Positions 40,463 through 47,735 of a stretch of DNA of 64,000 nt are shown piece after piece. A model generated the notes under the pieces. The model saw only the letters and a program-made list of their open reading frames with translations, ran no database searches and had not been told where the DNA came from. This stretch comes from Sphaerotilus natans (lineage in GTDB: Bacteria > Pseudomonadota > Gammaproteobacteria > Burkholderiales > Burkholderiaceae_C). The translations under genes and the position numbers were made by a program. The first letter of the stretch is position 1. Each line of letters opens with the position of its first letter. Location: contig NZ_FTMZ01000010.1 in NCBI RefSeq assembly GCF_900156335.1, positions 1 to 64,000 on the forward strand, written 5' to 3'.

Positions 40463-41201
40463 TCATGGCAACCCAGGGGCGGCGGGGACAAGGCGGCCGA
40501 CGCGCAGCCGCCAGGGTTCGTCGTCGAGCACCGCATGCAGGCCGAGCGATGAGGCCAGGTGACGCACCGCCTCGGCATCGAGGCAGGCGCGGGCAGGCGC
40601 GGGCAGGCGCGGGCAGGTCCGGCAGAGCGGGCATCGGCGGGGGCACCGATCCGGTCTCGGGCCGGGGTTCGGTGCGCACGCTCAGCACCGCGGCCTCGCC
40701 CTCGGGACGGGTCGCCAGGTGCAGGCACAGCCGCTGCCCCGACGCGCGCTGGTCCTGCGCATGGCACAGCAGGGCCAGCGTGCCCAGCAGCAGCGGCGCC
40801 AGCGGCAGCTCGGTGTCCTCGGCCTCGCAGTCGGTCTCGACGCTCACCTCCAGGCCGGCCAGTCGCAGCGGCTGCTCCATCAGCATCAGCGCCAGCCGGA
40901 CGATCGCGCTGGCCGGCATGCGCTCGGTGTCCAGCGGATCCCAGCGGCGCAGCTCGCGCAGACCTCGGGTCAGATCGACCAGATGGCCATCGAGCTGCCG
41001 GACCCGACGCAGCCCGTCCTGCTGCGCCAGATCGGCCCGCTCCAGGCGCCGGCGCATCACCGCCAGCTCCATGCGTGCCACCGAGATCGGCCCGAGCAGG
41101 TCATGGCGCAGCGTCGGCAGCACCCGCATCAGGATCTCGTGACGCACGCCCGCAGCCACCCAGTCGGCGGCGATCGTCGGGGAAGTCCCTGTCTGATTCA
41201 T
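40463..41201 (-). pseudogene. Histidine-kinase-like gene with a frameshift in a 3 x 10 bp repeat
   Basis: From the ATG at 41201 the frame reads MNQTGTSPTIAADWVAAGVR and a dimerisation-like helix [19 protein letters not shown], with a His in the usual place, then a weak ATPase-like part without clear N or G boxes. At 40583-40612 three copies of a 10-base unit shift the frame. As given, translation continues in an Arg/Pro-rich shadow frame to 40407. Removing one unit restores [20 protein letters not shown] and ends at a TGA at 40463-40465. The original protein was therefore probably 240-245 residues. It may be phase-variable, a pseudogene or a sequencing error. It overlaps the receiver tail upstream by ATGA. 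Confidence 0.75.
40583..40612. repeat. Three perfect 10-base tandem copies inside a coding region
   Basis: Unit GCAGGCGCGG at 40583, 40593 and 40603, followed by a partial copy GCAGG. The unit length is not a multiple of three, so each gain or loss of a copy changes the reading frame of the kinase-like gene. Confidence 0.95.
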
Positions 41202-41335
41202 GGGGACCAGGTCCTTTGCAGCAAGTCCAGCAGATGCGCCAGATCGGCCGGCTTGGCCAGCATGCGGAAAAATTCATGAGTCTTCGCATTCTCGACCCGA
41301 GTCTGGCGGCGTCGCATCCGGAAACGGCGTTGTCC
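41198..41335 (-). pseudogene. C-terminal remnant of a response-regulator receiver domain
   Basis: The minus-strand frame ending at TGA 41200-41198 reads ENAKTHEFFRMLAKPADLAH followed by LLDLLQRTWSP. This is the end of a receiver domain, with the conserved Lys-Pro, and its stop overlaps the next gene start as ATGA, so the two were once an operon. Upstream of it the sequence is Arg-rich and not receiver-like, and the radical SAM gene ends at 41356. About 80 N-terminal residues with the phospho-aspartate are therefore missing. A short protein from an internal ATG cannot be excluded. Confidence 0.6.
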
Positions 41336-41355
41336 TACACGGCCGCCGCCGGGCG

Positions 41356-43335
41356 TCACCCGCCGCGCGCCGCCAGCGCCTTGGCGATGCGCTGGCGCGA
41401 CACCGTGGGCTTCGGCACCCGCCCGCGCAGCTTCGGGTGCTCGAACCAGGCGCGCACGTCCTGGTCCAGACCGATGCCGTGCATGTAGTTGTAGAGCGCC
41501 TTCTTCAGCCCGACGCCCAGCGCGTCGTGGTCGGTGCCGGTCGGATCCTGGAAGCCCACGTCGTTCTTCGCGAAGCCGCCGGGGGGCAGCGGCAGCAGCG
41601 TGACGCCGTACTCCTCGGGATTCAGGCCCACCGGCGAATGCACCGTGCAGGCGAAGCGGTGGAAGAAGCCGCTCTGGATGCAGCCGTGCTCGAACAGTTG
41701 CCGCACGTATTCGAGCGCGTCGACCGTGTCCTGCACCGTCTGCGTCGGGAAGCCGTACATCAGGTAGGCGTGCACCAGGATGCCCGCATCGCTGAAGCCC
41801 TTGGTCACGCGCGCGACCTGCTCGACCGACACGCCCTTCTTCATCAGCGCCAGCAGCCGGTCGGAGGCCACCTCCAGCCCGCCCGACATCGCGATGCAGC
41901 CGCTCTCACTCAGCAGCTCGGCCAGCTCCGGCGTGAAGGTCTTCTCGAAGCGGATGTTGCCCCACCAGGAAATCTGCACCCGCCGGCGCAGCAGCTCGGT
42001 GGCCAGCGCCTTGAGCGCCTTCGGGGGCGCGGCCTCGTCGACGAAGTGAAAGCCCGTCTGGCCGGTCTCGGCGACGATGCGCTCGATGCGATCGACCAGC
42101 TCGGTGGCCGAGGCCCCCTCGTAGCGCGAGATGTAGTCCAGCGAGACGTCGCAGAAGCTGCACTTCTTCCAGTAGCAGCCGTGCGCCACGGTGAGCTTGT
42201 TCCAGCGCCCGTCGCTCCAGAGCCGGTTCATCGGGTTGAGCATGTCGAGCAGCGACAGATACTTCTGCAGCGGCAGGCCGTCCCAGGTCGGCGTGCCGAC
42301 CTCGGCGAAGGCGATGTCGGGCTCGGGGAAGCTGATGAAGCGCACCCGGGCGGTCTCGCCCTCGCCTTCGCGCACGAAGGCGCGCACCAGCCGCTCGCGC
42401 GAGCGCCGGCCCTGCACATGGTCGATCAGCGCCAGCAGCGGGCGCTCGCCGGCGTCGAGCGTGATGACATCGACGAAGTCGAACAGCCGCGGCTCGGCCA
42501 GCTCGCGCAGCTCGGTGTTGACGAAGCCGCCGCCCAGCGCGATGCACAGCGGCTCGCCACCCGCGGCGACCCGCTCGGCCGCCCAGGCGCGCGCGGCCGC
42601 GGCGATGCGCAGCGCCGCGTAGACCGCGCCCGGAAACGGCACCGACAGCAGCAGCAGGCGCGGCTGGTGGCGGATCAGCGCGGCGCGGGTCAGATCCGCC
42701 AGCAGCTCGTCGATCAGGTTGGGCGGCGCGGCCAGCGCCTCGGCCAGCGGATCGAAGCTGGGCTGGCTGGTGGCGAGCTTCTCGGCATAGCGCACGAACT
42801 CGAAGCGCGGATCCACCGCATCGCGCAGCACGTCGGCCAGGTCGTTCAGGTAGAGCGTGGCGAGGTGGCGCGCCTTGTCCTGCAGGCCCAGCGCCCCGAA
42901 GGCCCAGGCCAGCGGATCGCCGCCGTCGTCGTCGCCATAGGCGTCGATGGGGGCGAAGCGCGCGCCCTCGGGCAGGAACATGCGGCTGTTGATGCGGTGC
43001 GCCAGCGTGGGGTCGCGCCCCTGCAGGAAGGCGATGACGCGCTCGATCGTCGCCTCGTAGGCGTCGAAGGCCGCCAGGAAGTGCGCGACCTGCGGCGTGT
43101 GGCCGCGCCTGGGCGCCGGTGCCGCCTCGATGCGGCGGCGGATCTCGACCAGGCCCTCGCGGCTGAGCAGGCGCAGCACCAGCGCCAGCGCCAGGTCCTC
43201 CTGCACCGCATCGAAGCCGCGCGAGCGCAGGAAGCCGGTCAGGTAGGCGGTGGACGGGTACGGGGTGTTGAGCTGCGTCATCGGCGGGATGACGGACAGC
43301 ACGCGCAGCGGCGCGAGATCAGCGGCAGGGGTCAT
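41356..43335 (-). CDS. B12-binding-like radical SAM protein
   Basis: 659 residues from the ATG at 43335. The N-terminal 320 residues are a cobalamin-binding-like region (LRVLSVIPPMTQLNTPYPST, LCIALGGGFVNTELREL). The radical SAM core has the cluster motif HGCYWKKCSFCDVSLDYI, with cysteine spacing C-x4-C-x2-C rather than the common C-x3-C-x2-C. Later core strands are ISWWGNIRFEKTF, SGGLEVASDRLLALM and AYLMYGFPTQTVQDT. It may be a methyltransferase or another cobalamin-linked enzyme; the substrate is unknown. No precursor peptide or pathway genes lie beside it. Confidence 0.85.
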   Translation of the reverse strand: MTPAADLAPLRVLSVIPPMTQLNTPYPSTAYLTGFLRSRGFDAVQEDLALALVLRLLSREGLVEIRRRIEAAPAPRRGHTPQVAHFLAAFDAYEATIERVIAFLQGRDPTLAHRINSRMFLPEGARFAPIDAYGDDDGGDPLAWAFGALGLQDKARHLATLYLNDLADVLRDAVDPRFEFVRYAEKLATSQPSFDPLAEALAAPPNLIDELLADLTRAALIRHQPRLLLLSVPFPGAVYAALRIAAAARAWAAERVAAGGEPLCIALGGGFVNTELRELAEPRLFDFVDVITLDAGERPLLALIDHVQGRRSRERLVRAFVREGEGETARVRFISFPEPDIAFAEVGTPTWDGLPLQKYLSLLDMLNPMNRLWSDGRWNKLTVAHGCYWKKCSFCDVSLDYISRYEGASATELVDRIERIVAETGQTGFHFVDEAAPPKALKALATELLRRRVQISWWGNIRFEKTFTPELAELLSESGCIAMSGGLEVASDRLLALMKKGVSVEQVARVTKGFSDAGILVHAYLMYGFPTQTVQDTVDALEYVRQLFEHGCIQSGFFHRFACTVHSPVGLNPEEYGVTLLPLPPGGFAKNDVGFQDPTGTDHDALGVGLKKALYNYMHGIGLDQDVRAWFEHPKLRGRVPKPTVSRQRIAKALAARGG

Positions 43336-43437
43336 GGCACCGGCGGGGTTCGGGCAGCGAGGCGCGACCGCCAGGGGCCGCGAAGGGCGCGATTGTGCCA
43401 GCGAGAACCCGCCCGTCCCGCGCAACGGAACAGCAGG

Positions 43438-43812
43438 TCAGCTGTTCGGCACGACCTGCCAGACCACCTTCAGCAGATCCGAGCCGTGGATCGGCTTCAT
43501 CAGCCAGCCGGTGGCGCCCTGGGCCTTGGCCTGCTCGCGCTTGGCCTTCTGGCTTTCCGTCGAGAGCATCAGGATCGGGGTGAACTTCAGGACCTTGCGG
43601 GTTTCCCTGACCAGCTCGATGCCGTCCATGCGAGGCATATTGAGGTCGGAGATGATCAGGTCAGGCTTGAGTCCCGCCTTGATCTTGTCGAGTGCCGCCT
43701 TGCCGTCGATGGCAGTATCCACCTTGAAGCCACTCATCTCGAGAGATCCTTTCAGACTCATCAGCATGGTGGCAGAGTCATCGACGACCAGAATGCGCTT
43801 GTTGACTGACAT
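43438..43812 (-). CDS. CheY-like single-domain response regulator
   Basis: 124 residues from the ATG at 43812, chosen because AGGAG lies 5 bases upstream; the frame continues 16 codons further. It begins MSVNKRILVVDDSATMLMSL, with acidic pocket residues in VDD, the phospho-aspartate in LIISDLNMPRMDG, a Thr/Ser switch in MLSTESQKAK and the lysine in GWLMKPIHG. It has only a receiver domain, like chemotaxis or pilus CheY/PilG-type proteins. No cognate kinase is adjacent, and it lies upstream of the radical SAM gene. Confidence 0.9.
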   Translation of the reverse strand: MSVNKRILVVDDSATMLMSLKGSLEMSGFKVDTAIDGKAALDKIKAGLKPDLIISDLNMPRMDGIELVRETRKVLKFTPILMLSTESQKAKREQAKAQGATGWLMKPIHGSDLLKVVWQVVPNS

Positions 43813-44132
43813 CACGTCTCCTTGCCCGATACAGATAGGCATCAAGTTTGTCGTGGACAAATGTTGCCATTTTGTATCAGCAAGCTCAACCCGCCCGTCT
43901 TTTCTTTATTTTTATTTTTCAGCAAACGGTTTCAATGAATATCTCATTTCATTCACCTGGATATTCCACATCAGGACAATGTCAATGATTTGTCCAGCAT
44001 TCCCCATCGGCAGATCAGGATGAAGCGAAGTGGCGCGGCCCACCATGAACGCCTCGTACCGAGAAATGGTTCACGCAACCTCCGACCCAAGAGACCCTGC
44101 CGGAAACCGCAGCCGAACAAATCATTTCCGTT
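43813..44132. other. 320-base AT-rich gap upstream of the CheY-like gene
   Basis: No gene is seen. The stretch near 43890-43990 is notably AT-rich (runs of T and TTTATTTTTATTT) and probably holds the promoter of the CheY-like gene on the minus strand, but I find no clear consensus hexamers. Confidence 0.5.
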
Positions 44133-45518
44133 TCAGGCGTCGACCAGCTGTCGCACGACCAGCGCCTTGACCATCGGCAAGCGCTCGGCCAGGTGCAGCG
44201 TGGCCTGGCGGGCCAGCCGCGCGGCCGGACGGTCGTCGGTGAACAGGCGCACGATGGCGTTGGTGCCGTGGAAGATCCAGCGCGCGGTGTGGCGATGCTC
44301 GCGGTCATAGGCCTCGAGCGCACGCGGATCGGCCGGATCGACCCGGCCGCCGCGGGCCCGGCGCGCGATCTGGCGCGCCAGCGTCTCGGCACTGTAGAGC
44401 CCGAGGTTGAAGCCGTGCGCAGTCACCGGATGCATGCCGACCGCGGCGTCGCCCACCAGCACGACGCGCTGCGACACCAGCCGCGGCGCCCAGGTCGCCA
44501 CCAGCGGATACAGATGCCGGCGCGATTCCTCGCCGGGACCGGACCGGAGGCGGCCGAGCTGGCCATCCAGCCAGGGCTCGACGGTGGCGGCGTAGTCGGC
44601 CGCCGGCAGCATCATCCAGCGCTGCGCCAGCTCGCTCGGCGCGGTCACGACGAAGGACGAGCAGTGGCGCGGCAGCGCGCCGCCCTCGCCCGCCCCGTCC
44701 CCCGCATCCGGCGCATCGGCCAGCGGCAGCACCGCCAGCGTGTGGCCGTGGTGGAAGGCCTCGTGCGCGACCTGCTGGTGCGGTTGCTCGTGGCGCATGC
44801 GGCAGACGATGGCGCTGCGGCCGAAGTCGTGCAGGTCGGCGACCAGCCCGGCCATGCGCCGCACCGCCGACAGCCGCCCGTCAGCCGCCACCAGCAGCGA
44901 GGCGCGCAGCACCCGGGCCTGGCCCTGCGGCCCGACCAGGCGCACCGTCACGCCGTCATCGTCGCGCTGCATCGACTCCAGCCGATGGCCGGCCAGCACC
45001 TGGACGCCGGGCAGCGTCGCGCAGCCCTCCCACAGCACCCGGCGCAGCACGTTCTGCGACACCAGCGTGCCCAGATGCGTGCCGGCGTCGATCGGCGTCT
45101 GGGCCGCATCGCCCAGCGCACGCGGGGCCAGATCGGGCAGCCAGGGCAGCGCCTGCGGCAGCCAGCCCGGTCGCGGCAAGGCGGGCAGCGGCGGCAGGCC
45201 AACATGCGCATGCGAGGCGTCGAGCCGCAGCGCGGCCTGCGCGCCGCCGGTGCTGACCGAGGCGGCCTGCAACGGTGCGCGCGCCTGCGCAGGCAGCCGT
45301 TCCCACAAGCCCCACTGGCGCAGCAGCGCCTCGGTGCGGTGGGTCAGCGCCAGCTCGCGGCCATCGGGCGGCGGATCGGCCAGCTGGGCGGCGCCCTGGG
45401 GATCGGCCAGCACGATGCGCAGGCCCAGCGGCGCCAGCGCCAGCACGGTCGACAGCCCGGTCGGGCCGGCACCGGCGATCAGCACATCGACCTGCTCGGC
45501 AGCTTCGTTCGGATTCAT
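44133..45518 (-). CDS. UbiH/UbiF/UbiM family FAD-dependent hydroxylase
   Basis: 461 residues from the ATG at 45518. The dinucleotide motif VDVLIAGAGPTGLSTVLALA is at the N-terminus, the second FAD motif LLVAADGRLSAVRRMAGL follows, and then VVLVGDAAVGMHPVTAHGFN (GD motif). These mark the class A flavin monooxygenases of ubiquinone synthesis. The AVGMHPVTAHGFNLGLYSAE variant recalls UbiM-type 5-demethoxyubiquinol hydroxylases, but I cannot settle which ring position it acts on. It stands alone, about 100 bases after the HDOD gene on the same strand. Confidence 0.8.
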   Translation of the reverse strand: MNPNEAAEQVDVLIAGAGPTGLSTVLALAPLGLRIVLADPQGAAQLADPPPDGRELALTHRTEALLRQWGLWERLPAQARAPLQAASVSTGGAQAALRLDASHAHVGLPPLPALPRPGWLPQALPWLPDLAPRALGDAAQTPIDAGTHLGTLVSQNVLRRVLWEGCATLPGVQVLAGHRLESMQRDDDGVTVRLVGPQGQARVLRASLLVAADGRLSAVRRMAGLVADLHDFGRSAIVCRMRHEQPHQQVAHEAFHHGHTLAVLPLADAPDAGDGAGEGGALPRHCSSFVVTAPSELAQRWMMLPAADYAATVEPWLDGQLGRLRSGPGEESRRHLYPLVATWAPRLVSQRVVLVGDAAVGMHPVTAHGFNLGLYSAETLARQIARRARGGRVDPADPRALEAYDREHRHTARWIFHGTNAIVRLFTDDRPAARLARQATLHLAERLPMVKALVVRQLVDA

Positions 45519-45618
45519 GTCGGGTCTCGGCACAGGCAATCTGGGAGGCCAGATGGTGCCGAACCTGCTCCGGCCGGAGCTTGTCCGGGGTCAAGGAGGC
45601 CGGGTCTCAGTGCTCGTC

Positions 45619-46461
45619 TCAGTGCATCAGATCGTCGACCGATGCCACCGCGAGACGATGATCGGGCAGATGCGCCTGCAGCCAGTCCAGATCGAGCTTC
45701 AGGTGCTGGATCAGGTCCGGATGGGTGGACTGCAGCGCCTCGATCGGATCGAGCTCGCGCTCGCGGGCCTCGGCGATGACGCCGGCCAGCCGCAGCGCCG
45801 CCCCCATGCGCGAGAACGGCCGGATCTCCATCGGGTGGGAGGCCGCACCGAAGGCGGTCACCAGCGTGTTGGGGAAACGCCAGTGGCGCGCCAGCTCGGC
45901 GGTGATTTCCGGGTGCGCGCAGCCCAGCAGCGAGTGCTCGAAGCTGATGCGGCTGTCGATCTCCAGCGACAGGCGGCCGATGCGCTGCGTCATGTCGGGA
46001 TCGACCATCATCATCAGCAGCTGGCCGGTACGCAGCATCAGGCCGCCCAGATAGGCGGCATCCTCGTCTTCGTTCAGCAAGCGCGCCAGAGGCTGCGCGT
46101 AGGCCGCAGTGGCCAGCGTGGTGCGCCAGAAGGCCAGACGATCAAAGCCGGGAATCGACGGGAACATGCCCACCATGCAGGCCGACAGCGCCAGATCGCG
46201 CAGCGTGCGCGTGCCCAGCGTCATCGCCGCCTCGTTGAGCGAGGTCACCGAGCGCGACGGGCTGTAGCGGGCCGAGTTCGCCAGCCGCAGCACCCGCGCC
46301 GACAGCGTCTGGTCACGACCGATCAGGCCGGCGAGCTCGTGCAGCGACAGGTCATCGCGGTCGAAGGACCGCAGCAGCTTGTTGGCCACCTCGGGCATGG
46401 CCGGGAGCGCACAGGCTTGCTGGACGAAGCGATCGGTGCGGGACGTGACGACAGCATTCAT
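45619..46461 (-). CDS. HDOD domain protein
   Basis: 280 residues from the ATG at 46461, with a strong AGGAGGT site upstream. The HDOD fold shows in LPAMPEVANKLLRSFDRDDL, LAGLIGRDQTLSARVLRLAN, SLNEAAMTLGTRTLRDLALS and LLGCAHPEITAELARHWRFP. HDOD proteins resemble HD phosphohydrolases but lack the full metal site, and they usually act as non-catalytic adaptors in c-di-GMP, motility or stress signalling. It is divergent from the coiled-coil protein gene. Confidence 0.9.
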   Translation of the reverse strand: MNAVVTSRTDRFVQQACALPAMPEVANKLLRSFDRDDLSLHELAGLIGRDQTLSARVLRLANSARYSPSRSVTSLNEAAMTLGTRTLRDLALSACMVGMFPSIPGFDRLAFWRTTLATAAYAQPLARLLNEDEDAAYLGGLMLRTGQLLMMMVDPDMTQRIGRLSLEIDSRISFEHSLLGCAHPEITAELARHWRFPNTLVTAFGAASHPMEIRPFSRMGAALRLAGVIAEARERELDPIEALQSTHPDLIQHLKLDLDWLQAHLPDHRLAVASVDDLMH

Positions 46462-46789
46462 GGGCGGACCTCCTCGGGTCGGGAATGAGAACCTGCTCAT
46501 CGGTCGGAAAATCCCTGTCTTGAACGAGGACAGACCCGCTTGTGAACAGCTGCGCGAAGGTGTAGCGGCCTCGGCGGATACCGACGCTTTCGGGCAGGCC
46601 AAGTGCGACCAGCGTCGGCAGGATGCGTGGTACGGGTTCGGTTTGTGCGGATTCGAAGTGCGAAAAGTGCCGCCATATCCGGCGATCGGGCTCGGGTCGC
46701 GCGAACAGAATCGGCCGTGACGATACGCGCCGACACGCGCACAAGACACCACAACAAGACCCATGACTGCCAACCGAGGACATGCTGCG
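46462..46789. other. Divergent gap of 328 bases between HDOD and coiled-coil genes
   Basis: It should hold both promoters, but no pair of hexamers is convincing and no RNA gene is seen. A small inverted repeat TGAG/CTCA (about 46485-46499) lies near the HDOD start. Confidence 0.4.
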
Positions 46790-47626
46790 ATGAACGAGCG
46801 GATCCACCACATCTCTCCCTCGAGCCGCAAGCCCGACATGCCGATGGGGCCCGCTGCCTTCGACGACACGCTGGCGATGATTGCCCGCAAGGTGGGCGAA
46901 CAGACGGTCCGCCTCGACCTGAACACCCAGGAGCTGCTCAAGCACCAGGACACCCTGGCCGAACAGCAGGCCGGCCTGGAGCATCTGGTCAACGACTACT
47001 ACCAGCTGCGCGAGCAGAGCCAGGACGGCCACCGTCGCGTGGTGGCGCTGAACAAGGAAATCCAGGGCCTGCGCGAGACGCTGATGCGCCAGGTCGAGGA
47101 GACCCTGGCCTCCGGCACGGCCAGCCTCGATGCTCGGCTGCTGCAGTCCGGCGAGGAGACTGCGCGGTTGAAGGCGCAGATGACCGAGCAGATCGCCACG
47201 CTGACCAGCAAGGTCAGCGCGCTGGGCGATCAGCTCACCGTGCTGGGCGAGCGCAACGACGGCGTGATGACCGAGCTGGGCAACACCCGCCGCTCGCTGG
47301 CTCGTTATGTCGACACCAAGTTCGCGCAGCAGCAGACCGACCAGCAGAAGACCGCCGCCGACGTCGCCGAGATCGCCTTCGCGATCGACCGCGAGATCAG
47401 CGCGCGCAAGGCGGACCTGGAACAGATGGAGGCCGCGATCGCCAAGCAGCGCGAGCTGCTCGACATGCAGTCGCGCGACATCGACAACCGGCTGGGCCGT
47501 CTGCGCGACGACATGTCGACCCAGCGCGAAGAGGGTCAGTCGCGGCTGAAGATCGTCAATGTCGCACTGGCCGGCATGGGCGTGGCGGTCGTCGGACTGC
47601 TGGCACTGGTGCTGGTCACGATGTGA
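46790..47626 (+). CDS. Coiled-coil protein with a C-terminal membrane anchor
   Basis: 278 residues from the ATG at 46790, which has GAGGA 9 bases upstream; an ATG at 46763 would add nine. Residues 30-245 form long heptad-rich helices (LEHLVNDYYQLREQSQDGHR, VSALGDQLTVLGERNDGVM, EISARKADLEQMEAAIAKQR). A single C-terminal membrane helix follows (VALAGMGVAVVGLLALVLV), so the coiled coil faces the cytoplasm. I do not recognise the family. It may be a structural or partner protein for the divergent HDOD gene. Confidence 0.75.
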   Translation: MNERIHHISPSSRKPDMPMGPAAFDDTLAMIARKVGEQTVRLDLNTQELLKHQDTLAEQQAGLEHLVNDYYQLREQSQDGHRRVVALNKEIQGLRETLMRQVEETLASGTASLDARLLQSGEETARLKAQMTEQIATLTSKVSALGDQLTVLGERNDGVMTELGNTRRSLARYVDTKFAQQQTDQQKTAADVAEIAFAIDREISARKADLEQMEAAIAKQRELLDMQSRDIDNRLGRLRDDMSTQREEGQSRLKIVNVALAGMGVAVVGLLALVLVTM

Positions 47627-47735
47627 TCGGCCGGCCCGACGGTGTCGGCGGCCAGCAGATCCCAGGCCGCGATGAACAGCGCCGCGATCGCCGGCCCCAG
47701 GTCAGCACTTGGGCGGCGATGGCCTGCCGTCCGGC

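Noticed and set aside
40407-40580. C-terminal 60 residues of the kinase-like frame as it stands (Arg/Pro-rich), ending in an ATGA overlap with creA
   Set aside because: The overlap looks like coupling, but the sequence is shadow-like, while the other frame after removing one 10-base unit gives a normal protein end. I treat the overlap as chance.
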